A stretch of 10,186 nucleotides of DNA, taken from Nitrospirota bacterium (GTDB taxonomy: Bacteria; Nitrospirota; Nitrospiria; Nitrospirales; UBA8639). Position 1 is the first letter of the stretch, and every line of letters starts with the position of its first letter. Both the position numbers and the translations under genes were made by a program. The stretch lies in the NCBI GenBank assembly GCA_003233615.1, contig QIMB01000476.1:1-10186 (forward strand). Direction: 5' to 3'. Positions 1-6,901 of this stretch are shown here, one piece after another. The notes beneath the pieces were generated by a model. That model was not told the DNA's origin, did no database searches, and was given only the letters and a program-made list of their open reading frames with translations.

Positions 1-2265
1 GAAGGAGACGTCTACGTTGCAGATAGCGGCAACAACCGAATACAGAAATTTGATCCAGACGGGAATATCGTCAATGCCTGGGGAAAATTTGGTTTTGCCT
101 GGAGAGGTGCCGAAGCTGGAAAATTTGATGTTCCTTGGGGCATCACAACCGATTCCCAGGGCAATTTATATATTTCCGATACGAGCAATGCCCGAGTGCA
201 AAAATTTCAACCTGATGGCTCAGCCGTTCTTACGTGGGGACGCGATGGCGGGTACGATGGCGCCTTCTTTTTTCCCAGAGGTCTTGCGGTAGATTTTGTG
301 GGAAATATTTACGTCGCAGATGAAGGAAACCATCGCATTCAAAAGTTTGATTCTCGCGGAAACTTCCTTCTCAAATGGGGCAAAGAAGGGAATGCCCTTG
401 GACAATTCAAGTCCCCTTGGGGAGTCGCCTGCGACCCGTTAGGGTATATTTATGTGGTGGATAGTGGAAACCATCGAGTCCAAAAATTTGAATCCAACGG
501 CACCTATTTGTGCTCTTGGGGTAACCGTGGATTAACTGAAGGCCAATTGAACTTCCCGTCTGGCATTGCCGTGGACAAGGCAGGGTACGTGTATGTAATT
601 GATAGTGGAAATCATCGACTCACAAAATTTGCTCCAACTGAAGAAGAATTGCAACGAGGCAAGCAAGAAAAACCTGCAGCCGCGAACCTCTCAGCCCCAA
701 TTAACCTCGCCGTCAAACCTGGCGATACTGAAAACATCCTGAGTTGGTTAGAAATCCCGGGTGCTGTCAGCTACAACCTGTTCTTTAGTACCGATCCTCA
801 TCTCACGATTGACGCATCTACGAAAATTGAAGGAATCACAACGCCTTACATTCATAGCGGATTGACGAACGGCACCTCATACTTTTATGCCATGACCGCT
901 GTGACAGAAGATGAAGCGGAAAGCTCGCTTTCTGAAGAACAAAATGCCATTCCAGTTCTTATAGACATTGCAGCCCCACAAAACCCTGATATCGTGCTGA
1001 ACCATGGGGCATATATGACCAATAGCCCGGATATGGTTGCCACGATTTCGGCCAAAGACGTGGATAGCGGAGTGGCGGCCTATTTCATTTCTGAAAATCC
1101 CATGACACCCAGTGCCACAATGCCAGGATGGGTTGACGTCGAGCCAGAGCTAAAGTTTGGTGCTACAATTCCATTCACCACTTCACCTGGGGACGGCACC
1201 AAAACAGCATACGTCTGGTTCAAAGACGCCAATAACAACGTCTCGGTTCCAGCCAATACCAGTATCCTTCTCAATACGTCAGGCTACATCTGTGTCACCA
1301 AATGGGGCAAACCCGGACGTGGAGCATCGCTACTGCATGGTGGAGAGTTTATTAGTCCCATGTACGGAATGACCATTGACCGACAAGGCTCAATATTTGT
1401 AGTCGATAACGGAAACAACCGTGTGCAAAAGTTTGATCGCAATGGCAACTTCATTCTTCTGTGGGGAAACTTTGGGTCAGCGAACGGTAATTTCAATAAT
1501 CCGACAGGCCTTGCGGCAGATGCGAGTGGAAATATTTACGTAGCCGATACGAACAATCATCGTATCCAAAAATTTGACGGGAAACTTGGACATTACGTCA
1601 TGAAATTAGGTTCACGTGGAAATGGGGAAGGCCAATTCAATGCCCCATGGGGCGTGGCTGTAGATCGCGTTCGTGGCTATCTCTACGTCGTTGATAGTGC
1701 CAATTTCCGTGTACAGAAATTTGATGAGACCGGAGAATTCATCATGCAATGGGGAAGCTTTGGCAATGGCGACGGCCAATTTTATTTTGCAAGAGGCATC
1801 GCTGTCGATCAAACGGACGGAACAGTCTATGTCGTCGATATGGGAAATCATCGCGTACAGAAATTTGACACCAGTTCCAATGTCCTCCCTCAATTACTCA
1901 CAAAATGGGGAGGCGGAATTGGGCCCGGCCATGCAAGTAGTGCTCAAGCACAAGAACCCGGACAATTTCGTTCACCATGGGGCGTTGCCGTTGATGAGAC
2001 AGGCGATGTCTTTGTGAGTGACACCGGCAATCAACGGTTACAAAAATTTGATCGTGATGGAAATTTCATTACCCAATGGGGAGGATTCGGCACCAATCAA
2101 GGGCAATTCAACTTTCCCTATGGATTAGGAGTGGATAGCCGAAGCCACGTCTTTGTCGTCGATAGTGGCAATATGCGCGTTCAAGAGTTCGTGCCAGCAG
2201 AAGAAGCCGAAGACCATTTCCAGGAAGAAGAAGCCATCGCCTTTATTCCTGAAGCAGCAGAATAG
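1..2265 (+). CDS. NHL-repeat beta-propeller protein with central FN3/Ig-like linker (5' end outside window)
   Basis: The frame is open from base 1 to the TAG at 2263-2265, giving 754 visible residues. The GTG at 196 lies inside a repeat and is not the start. Eleven copies of an NHL motif of the form G-x-[IVL]-[YF]-V-x-D-x-x-N-x-R-[VIL]-Q-K-F begin near visible residues 2, 54, 101, 148, 195, 463, 510, 559, 607, 668 and 715, mostly 47-49 residues apart; the ninth-to-tenth spacing is 61. Between the blocks, residues about 231-320 resemble a fibronectin type III domain (L-x-W ... Y-x-L, later G-T-S-Y-x-Y). Residues about 321-425 resemble a bacterial Ig-like domain (K-T-A-Y-V-W-F-K-D, N-N-N-V-S). 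The C-terminus is a short Glu-rich tail. NHL repeats form six-bladed propellers used as binding scaffolds, often in exported proteins. Any signal peptide would be off-window, so location is inferred. The ligand is unknown. The family call is secure; the role is not. Confidence 0.9.
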   Translation, partial: EGDVYVADSGNNRIQKFDPDGNIVNAWGKFGFAWRGAEAGKFDVPWGITTDSQGNLYISDTSNARVQKFQPDGSAVLTWGRDGGYDGAFFFPRGLAVDFVGNIYVADEGNHRIQKFDSRGNFLLKWGKEGNALGQFKSPWGVACDPLGYIYVVDSGNHRVQKFESNGTYLCSWGNRGLTEGQLNFPSGIAVDKAGYVYVIDSGNHRLTKFAPTEEELQRGKQEKPAAANLSAPINLAVKPGDTENILSWLEIPGAVSYNLFFSTDPHLTIDASTKIEGITTPYIHSGLTNGTSYFYAMTAVTEDEAESSLSEEQNAIPVLIDIAAPQNPDIVLNHGAYMTNSPDMVATISAKDVDSGVAAYFISENPMTPSATMPGWVDVEPELKFGATIPFTTSPGDGTKTAYVWFKDANNNVSVPANTSILLNTSGYICVTKWGKPGRGASLLHGGEFISPMYGMTIDRQGSIFVVDNGNNRVQKFDRNGNFILLWGNFGSANGNFNNPTGLAADASGNIYVADTNNHRIQKFDGKLGHYVMKLGSRGNGEGQFNAPWGVAVDRVRGYLYVVDSANFRVQKFDETGEFIMQWGSFGNGDGQFYFARGIAVDQTDGTVYVVDMGNHRVQKFDTSSNVLPQLLTKWGGGIGPGHASSAQAQEPGQFRSPWGVAVDETGDVFVSDTGNQRLQKFDRDGNFITQWGGFGTNQGQFNFPYGLGVDSRSHVFVVDSGNMRVQEFVPAEEAEDHFQEEEAIAFIPEAAE

Positions 2266-2333
2266 CATCAAAACGCTTTGGGAGAGTGGCAGAGGATTTA
2301 CATACACAATGTAACGTATTGGCTAGAGCAGCT

Positions 2334-2489
2334 TCATACGCTCCTGCCCAAAAATCGTCTGGTTCCATACAACAATACCCAAACACCGTAATGGGATTGT
2401 TCTCCTAGCCTTTCAGAATCACGACTGCCAATAGTTTCCCGAACCTGCTCATTAACGGCATTCTTGAAGAATTTTATGATGATGTCCAT
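2334..2489 (-). CDS. Possible small hypothetical protein (51 aa) in the NHL-guaB gap
   Basis: A minus-strand frame runs from an ATG (complement of 2487-2489) to a TGA at 2334-2336. It is preceded by AGGTGA, eight bases upstream of the ATG, which is a good Shine-Dalgarno match. The predicted peptide begins MDIIIKFFKNAVNEQ and is basic and mixed in composition, with no signal peptide, membrane segment or motif I recognise. The frame is also open upstream to 2555, but the ATG codons there lack a ribosome-binding site. It would be transcribed away from guaB and convergently with the NHL gene. The 296-base gap has no other candidate gene. Chance remains a real possibility for an ORF this short. 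Confidence 0.25.
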   Translation of the reverse strand: MDIIIKFFKNAVNEQVRETIGSRDSERLGEQSHYGVWVLLYGTRRFLGRSV

Positions 2490-2561
2490 TTCACAAGTCA
2501 CCTGACTCAAACCTAATCTCAGTTCAACCATTCTTGCGACCGAACCTATAGGCATTCAATC

Positions 2562-4022
2562 ATGTGGGATCAACAATTACGAGTCGGGCTGACCTTTGAT
2601 GACGTGGTGCTTATACCACGCCGCTCACATATTATTCCCTCCGATGTTCAAACAACCACCCAACTCACCAGAAATATTCGCATCAATATCCCCATCTTAA
2701 GTGCGGCCATGGATACGGTCACTGAAGGACGCCTGGCCATTGCGTTAGCCCGTGAAGGCGGCATTGGGATTATTCACCGAGCACTTCCTCCCGATAGCCA
2801 AGCGGCAGAAGTCGACAAGGTCAAGAAGTCGGAAAGTGGGATGATCCTGGATCCAATTACCATCTCACCGGACCACACGATTCGCGATGCCCATCATCTC
2901 ATGGCAACCTATCGGATATCCGGAATCCCCGTCACGCAAGGCAACAAACTCGTCGGGATATTAACCAACCGTGATCTCCGCTTTGAAAACAGGATGGATC
3001 TGAAGGTCAAGCAGGCTATGACGAAAGATAAACTTGTCACGGCTCCTGAGGGCACCAGCCTAGAAAAGGCCCAAACGATTCTTCACGAACATCGGATCGA
3101 AAAATTGCTCGTGGTCAACAAGCACTTTGAACTCAAAGGCCTCATCACGATCAAAGACATCCAAAAAAAGATTCAATACCCCTTTGCCTGCAAAGATGGC
3201 CACGGACGGTTACGCGTGGGCGCCGCAGTAGGAACCGGACCTGATGTGGACGATCGCTTAGAAAGACTCACGAAAGCCGGCATTGATGTACTGGTGGTTG
3301 ATACAGCCCATGGTCATTCTCAGAGTGTCATGGACAAGGTCAAAGCCATTAAAGCTCAGTATCCAAGTCTAGAATTGATCGCTGGCAATGTTGCTACCGC
3401 TGAAGCGACCCAAGACCTCATTGATGCCGGAGCTGACGCTGTGAAAGTTGGTGTTGGTCCCGGGTCTATCTGCACCACTCGAATTGTCTCAGGGGCCGGC
3501 GTTCCGCAGCTCACGGCCATAGCCGATTGTGCAAGCGCAGCAAAACAACATGGAGTCCCTCTGATCGCTGATGGGGGCATCAAGTATTCTGGCGATATCA
3601 CAAAGGCCTTAGCTGCAGGAGCCTCATCGATTATGATCGGATCACTGTTTGCCGGCACCGAAGAATCTCCTGGCGAAACAGTCTTATATCAAGGCCGCAC
3701 CTACAAAGAATATCGAGGCATGGGCTCACTGGGCGCAATGGAGCGCGGAGGAAAAGACCGCTATGGGCAAGAAGGTCGTGAGACATCAAAACTTGTACCA
3801 GAAGGCATCGAAGCCCGTGTTCCATACAAAGGGAAATTGTCAGTACTGATCTATCAACTGGTTGGGGGACTCAAATCCGGCATGGGTTATTGCGGTTGCC
3901 ACACCATTCTCGAATTACAGCGCGAAGCCCGGTTCCTGCAACTCACCTCTGCTGGCCTTCGCGAAGCGCATGTCCATGATGTCATTATTACGAAGGAGGC
4001 CCCGAATTATCGGGCTGACTAA
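2562..4022 (+). CDS. guaB: Inosine-5'-monophosphate dehydrogenase (IMPDH)
   Basis: GuaB catalyses NAD-dependent oxidation of IMP to XMP, the committed step of guanine nucleotide synthesis in the cytoplasm. The 486 residues match the usual bacterial length, and the N-terminus (LRVGLTFDDVVLIPRRS) is canonical, which supports the ATG at 2562; the ribosome-binding site in front of it is weak. The TIM barrel is interrupted by two CBS domains at about residues 94-150 and 153-206. The active-site loop GPGSICTTRIVSG carries the catalytic Cys304, which forms the covalent thioimidate with the substrate. The IMP-binding segment YRGMGS is at 384-389, and the mobile flap contains the catalytic Arg400-Tyr401 pair (DRYGQEG). 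All key residues are intact. CBS domains in this family bind ATP/GTP-type ligands and modulate activity. It is first in a same-strand run, with guaA starting 50 bases downstream. I saw no purine riboswitch in its leader. Confidence 0.98.
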   Translation: MWDQQLRVGLTFDDVVLIPRRSHIIPSDVQTTTQLTRNIRINIPILSAAMDTVTEGRLAIALAREGGIGIIHRALPPDSQAAEVDKVKKSESGMILDPITISPDHTIRDAHHLMATYRISGIPVTQGNKLVGILTNRDLRFENRMDLKVKQAMTKDKLVTAPEGTSLEKAQTILHEHRIEKLLVVNKHFELKGLITIKDIQKKIQYPFACKDGHGRLRVGAAVGTGPDVDDRLERLTKAGIDVLVVDTAHGHSQSVMDKVKAIKAQYPSLELIAGNVATAEATQDLIDAGADAVKVGVGPGSICTTRIVSGAGVPQLTAIADCASAAKQHGVPLIADGGIKYSGDITKALAAGASSIMIGSLFAGTEESPGETVLYQGRTYKEYRGMGSLGAMERGGKDRYGQEGRETSKLVPEGIEARVPYKGKLSVLIYQLVGGLKSGMGYCGCHTILELQREARFLQLTSAGLREAHVHDVIITKEAPNYRAD

Positions 4023-4072
4023 GACTCTGTTCTCACTTGGGAACTCAGATCTTATGTACCTGCTGTACACCT
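4023..4072 (+). promoter_or_regulatory. guaB-guaA spacer with two small inverted repeats
   Basis: The 50-base spacer contains two possible hairpins: GTTCTC-actt-GGGAAC at 4029-4044 (six pairs, one of them G-U) and TGTAC-ctgct-GTACA at 4055-4069 (five perfect pairs). The second ends three bases before the chosen guaA ATG. Neither is followed by a T-run, so they do not look like intrinsic terminators. No clear Shine-Dalgarno sequence is present before the ATG. The hairpins could affect guaA translation or message processing, but stems this short also arise by chance. Confidence 0.25.
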
Positions 4073-5629
4073 ATGCACTCCGACCACGATACCATTGTCA
4101 TCCTGGACTTTGGATCGCAATACACGCAACTCATCGCACGACGGATTCGAGAACTTCATGTGTTTTCGGTCATTCTCCCGGCTGAATCCTCACTTCAAGA
4201 CATCCTGACGCATCATCCTAAAGGCCTCATACTCTCTGGGGGACCAGCGAGTATTACCCAGACTCATGCCCCTAAGCTCAACAACAAAATTTTTAAACTG
4301 GGCATTCCTATTTTAGGAATTTGCTATGGGATGCAGCTCATCGCCCATCACTATGGCGGAACCGTCAAACCCACTCCTAAGCGAGAATTTGGCCGAGCAG
4401 ATCTTCTCATCAATGACACCCAAGACTTATTTAAGGGAATTAAAACCAAGAAGAGTTTTCCTGTATGGATGTCACATGGAGACTCTGTCGAAAAACTTCC
4501 TGCAGGATTTCAGGAAATTGGTCATACCCCTCATGCTCCAATCGCAGCCATGAGGAAATCAAAAAGCACTGAACACGTGTATGGCATTCAATTCCACCCT
4601 GAAGTAAGCCATACTCAGCATGGCTCAACCATTCTGAAAAACTTTGCCTGTCACATCTGTCAATGTAAGCCGACCTGGACCATGGGTTCCTTCATTGACC
4701 AGGCTATTGCGGACATTCGACACACGGTCGGCAAAGACAAAGTCATCTGCGCACTCAGCGGTGGCGTCGATTCGGCCGTGGCTGCCGTTCTCGTCCACCG
4801 CGCTATAGGTAGTCAATTAACTTGCCTGTTCATCGATAACGGACTTATGCGCAAAGACGAAGTGGCCCAACTACAGACGACATTTGATTCGGCCTACCAC
4901 ATGCCGGTTCGGATTGCCGATCACAGCTCAACATTCATTACTGCACTCGGACGCACGACGAATCCAGAGCGCAAACGTAAAATTATCGGACGGCATTTCA
5001 TTAAGGTGTTTGAATATGAAGCCGCCTTTTTAGGCACCGTGAATTTTCTGGTCCAAGGCACCTTATACCCTGATGTCATCGAAAGCCTGAGCGTCAACGG
5101 ACCATCGGCGACAATTAAAACGCACCATAATGTCGGTGGGCTTCCCAAACGGATGAAATTCAAACTGATTGAACCCTTTCGAGAATTATTCAAAGACGAA
5201 GTCCGGCAATTAGGGTTAGAGCTTGGATTGCCTGAACATATCATCTGGCGGCAACCATTTCCCGGCCCTGGCTTGGCCATTCGGATATTAGGCTCCATTA
5301 CATCGGAACGTTTAACGATCCTTCGAAATGCAGATGCTATTGTGCGAGAAGAAATTGAACATGCTGGGTTATCTCGAAGCATTTGGCAATTCTTTGCCGT
5401 CTTGTTGCCAATACAAACCGTAGGCGTGATGGGCGATCAACGCACCTATGAATTTGTGGTTGCCATTCGCGCTATTACCAGCACCGATGGAATGACGGCT
5501 GACTGGGCAGAAATCCCTCACTCCGTGTTAGCAAAAATATCGAACAGAATTATCAATGAAGTACAGGGAATCAATCGAGTGGTCTATGATATTAGCTCAA
5601 AACCACCCGCAACGATTGAGTGGGAATAA
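4073..5629 (+). CDS. guaA: GMP synthase (glutamine-hydrolysing)
   Basis: GuaA amidates XMP to GMP using glutamine and ATP, following directly on GuaB. I chose the ATG at 4073, giving 518 residues, because the conserved domain begins a few residues later (IVILDFGSQYTQLIARR); an in-frame TTG at 4037 would add 12 non-conserved residues. The N-terminal class I glutamine amidotransferase domain has nucleophile Cys84 (GICYGMQ) and the His175/Glu177 dyad in FHPEVSH. The ATP-pyrophosphatase domain carries the P-loop SGGVDS at 229-234, followed by IDNGLMRKDE. The C-terminal dimerisation domain shows QPFPGPGLAIRI and ends in the family-typical SSKPPATIEWE. All catalytic residues are present and the length is normal. 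Its TAA stop shares one base with the next gene's ATG (TAATG), which suggests translational coupling. Confidence 0.97.
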   Translation: MHSDHDTIVILDFGSQYTQLIARRIRELHVFSVILPAESSLQDILTHHPKGLILSGGPASITQTHAPKLNNKIFKLGIPILGICYGMQLIAHHYGGTVKPTPKREFGRADLLINDTQDLFKGIKTKKSFPVWMSHGDSVEKLPAGFQEIGHTPHAPIAAMRKSKSTEHVYGIQFHPEVSHTQHGSTILKNFACHICQCKPTWTMGSFIDQAIADIRHTVGKDKVICALSGGVDSAVAAVLVHRAIGSQLTCLFIDNGLMRKDEVAQLQTTFDSAYHMPVRIADHSSTFITALGRTTNPERKRKIIGRHFIKVFEYEAAFLGTVNFLVQGTLYPDVIESLSVNGPSATIKTHHNVGGLPKRMKFKLIEPFRELFKDEVRQLGLELGLPEHIIWRQPFPGPGLAIRILGSITSERLTILRNADAIVREEIEHAGLSRSIWQFFAVLLPIQTVGVMGDQRTYEFVVAIRAITSTDGMTADWAEIPHSVLAKISNRIINEVQGINRVVYDISSKPPATIEWE

Positions 5630-6810
5630 TGATGGTTGCCGATACCAAAATGGTGCGCCTACAAAAACTTATTGCTGGTTCAGGCATGTCGTCTAGAAGG
5701 AAAGCCGAAGACTTTATTCGACATGGTCTCGTCACCGTAAACGGTGAAACAGTCATGACCCTCGGAACAAAAGTTGATCCCGTGAAAGATCATGTAAAAG
5801 TGAATGGACGGCATTTGAAGGCCAAGCAGCCTGATATGTTTGTCATGCTCAATAAACCAGTTGGGTTTCTCTGCACCTTATATGATCCGGATGATCGTCC
5901 AACCATTGAACGCCTCATACCAAAACCCTCGTTGCGGTTATTTCCTGTAGGACGATTGGATTATGACAGTGAAGGCCTTTTGCTCCTCACGAATAACGGA
6001 GATGTCGCTCAAGCCTGTCTCCACCCCATCCATCACGTTCCCAAAACCTATCTGGTCAAAATCAAAGGGGTCTTGGAAGAGGACGAGGTTCAACAACTTC
6101 GGCATGGCGTAAGGCTCGATGATGGCATGACATCCCCTGCGAAAATAAAAAAAGCAGGAAAAGCTCGTGCGAATTCCTGGATTGAAATCACCATTCACGA
6201 AGGACGCAAGCATCAAGTCAAGCGCATGTTTGAACATGTCGGGCATCACGTCATTCGACTCAAACGGATTCAATTCGGCCCCTTACATCTAGGGCAACTC
6301 CTTCCTGGGAAAACACGATATCTCACAGATAAAGAAGCCAATGACCTTCGAAGCCTCGTAGCATTGGCAGAGGCAACTCCTGCCACAACACCAATCAAGA
6401 GAAAACGTAGACCGAAACTACCACGGGAAACTCCGAGTACCCAGCGAAGCCCGCGTAGTTCAAATAGCCCACGTAGCTTCAGTAACCCACGAAGCTCGAG
6501 TAGCCCACGTAGTTTAAGTAACCCACGCAGTTCAAGTAACCCACGCAGTTCAAGTAACCCACGCAGCTCAGGTAGCCCACGCAGCTCAAGTAACCCACGA
6601 AACTCAAGTAGCTCACGTAGCTCACGTAGCTCAAGTAGACCGCGAAACTCAAGTAGCTCACCTAGCTCAAGTAGACCGCGAAATTCAAGTAGCTCACCTA
6701 GCTCAAGTAGACCGCGAAATTCAAGTAGCTCACCTAGCTCAAGTAGGCCGCGAAATTCAAGTAGCCCACGTAGCTCAAGTAGACCGCGCAAATCACAATC
6801 AAAAAAATAA
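5629..6810 (+). CDS. rluB: RsuA/RluB-family rRNA pseudouridine synthase with long Ser/Arg/Pro-rich repeat tail
   Basis: This family isomerises a specific uridine of rRNA to pseudouridine; RluB acts on a 23S rRNA uridine in the peptidyl-transferase region. An S4 RNA-binding domain lies at about residues 10-57 (LQKLIAGSGMSSRRKAEDFI). The synthase domain follows, with MLNKPVGFLCT and the signature GRLDYDSEGLLLLTNNGD, in which Asp111 is the catalytic aspartate; HEGRKHQVKRM is also typical. The ATG at 5629 overlaps the guaA stop; the ATG at 5632 is an equally possible start with better spacing to GGGA. The enzyme proper ends near residue 245. It is followed by a basic KRKRRPK segment and about 125 residues of Ser, Arg, Pro and Asn encoded by tandem repeats, so the 393-residue product is much longer than usual. 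E. coli RluB also has a basic tail, but not of this composition. RluB rather than RsuA or RluE/F is the likely subfamily, not proven. Confidence 0.9.
   Translation: MMVADTKMVRLQKLIAGSGMSSRRKAEDFIRHGLVTVNGETVMTLGTKVDPVKDHVKVNGRHLKAKQPDMFVMLNKPVGFLCTLYDPDDRPTIERLIPKPSLRLFPVGRLDYDSEGLLLLTNNGDVAQACLHPIHHVPKTYLVKIKGVLEEDEVQQLRHGVRLDDGMTSPAKIKKAGKARANSWIEITIHEGRKHQVKRMFEHVGHHVIRLKRIQFGPLHLGQLLPGKTRYLTDKEANDLRSLVALAEATPATTPIKRKRRPKLPRETPSTQRSPRSSNSPRSFSNPRSSSSPRSLSNPRSSSNPRSSSNPRSSGSPRSSSNPRNSSSSRSSRSSSRPRNSSSSPSSSRPRNSSSSPSSSRPRNSSSSPSSSRPRNSSSPRSSSRPRKSQSKK
6445..6624 (+). repeat. 18-bp tandem repeat array inside rluB (about ten units)
   Basis: Ten consecutive in-frame 18-bp units of the form AGTAACCCACGCAGTTCA encode degenerate S-[NS]-P-R-S-S hexapeptides. 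Units 5 to 7 (6517-6570) are almost identical at the DNA level, differing by one base, while the outer units differ mostly at third codon positions. This suggests expansion by slippage or unequal recombination, followed by drift at the edges. Confidence 0.9.
6637..6780 (+). repeat. 36-bp tandem repeat array inside rluB (four units plus partial)
   Basis: Four in-frame 36-bp units start at 6637, 6673, 6709 and 6745, each encoding RPRNSSSSPSSS or a close variant; a partial fifth unit (AGACCGCGC) follows at 6781. Units 2 and 3 are identical. The 36-bp unit is exactly twice 18 bp and looks like a dimer of two diverged hexapeptide units, so this array probably arose from the neighbouring 18-bp array and then amplified independently. 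Confidence 0.9.
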
Positions 6811-6835
6811 TTCCTGCCTTTTTAACGGAGATTAC

Positions 6836-6901
6836 ATGCACCCCATGGTCAAGAATTGTGGAGATAACGTTCATAAGAAAACATGTGAGGCTTCTCAGTG
6901 A
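6836..6901 (+). CDS. Possible 21-codon leader peptide upstream of aspS
   Basis: A short frame starts at the ATG at 6836, five bases after a good Shine-Dalgarno sequence (AACGGAG, 6824-6830), and stops at the TGA at 6899-6901. That stop overlaps the aspS GTG start (GTGA), an arrangement typical of translational coupling. The peptide begins MHPMVKNCGDNVHKK and has two cysteines eight residues apart. It contains one Asp codon, so it is not an Asp-rich attenuation leader. It fills most of the rluB-aspS gap and includes the aspS ribosome-binding site. There is no homology I can name. The ribosome-binding site plus the stop/start overlap are the only support; it may be untranslated. Confidence 0.4.
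   Translation: MHPMVKNCGDNVHKKTCEASQ
6887..6890 (+). promoter_or_regulatory. Ribosome-binding site of aspS
   Basis: GAGG lies seven bases before the GTG at 6898. An in-frame TGA at 6886-6888 blocks any start further upstream, so this site and the GTG fix the aspS start. Confidence 0.7.

Noticed and set aside
196..198. GTG at 196 as the start of the NHL gene.
   Set aside because: It falls inside an NHL motif (ARVQKF) and the same frame is open and repeat-coding back to base 1.
1612..1893. Several antisense frames of 60-150 codons within the NHL, guaA and aspS genes.
   Set aside because: They are complementary shadows of strongly conserved coding sequence and have no motifs of their own.
2298..2314. 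TTACAT-acaca-ATGTAA inverted repeat after the NHL gene, considered as a terminator.
   Set aside because: The stem is six AT-rich pairs and no T-run follows it.
2490..2561. A guaB promoter or purine riboswitch in the leader.
   Set aside because: Only weak hexamers (TATAGG with a poor -35 candidate) are present, and none of the conserved purine-riboswitch core could be picked out.
4037..4039. TTG at 4037 as the guaA start.
   Set aside because: It adds 12 non-conserved residues (Cys-rich) before the canonical N-terminus, and no ribosome-binding site precedes it.
6479..6661. A second minus-strand frame with Tyr/Val/Ser repeats.
   Set aside because: Same cause: another frame of the tandem array, with no ribosome-binding site or independent support.
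6445..6780. Regularly repeated units considered as a CRISPR array.
   Set aside because: Units are directly contiguous with no unique spacers, keep codon phase, and lie inside a gene.
6270..6791. A 173-residue minus-strand frame reading as a leucine-rich repeat protein (repeated RGLLELRGLLEF).
   Set aside because: It is the exact antisense of the rluB repeat tail. An 18-bp repeat without stops is open in several frames, and the sense frame continues from a bona fide synthase domain.
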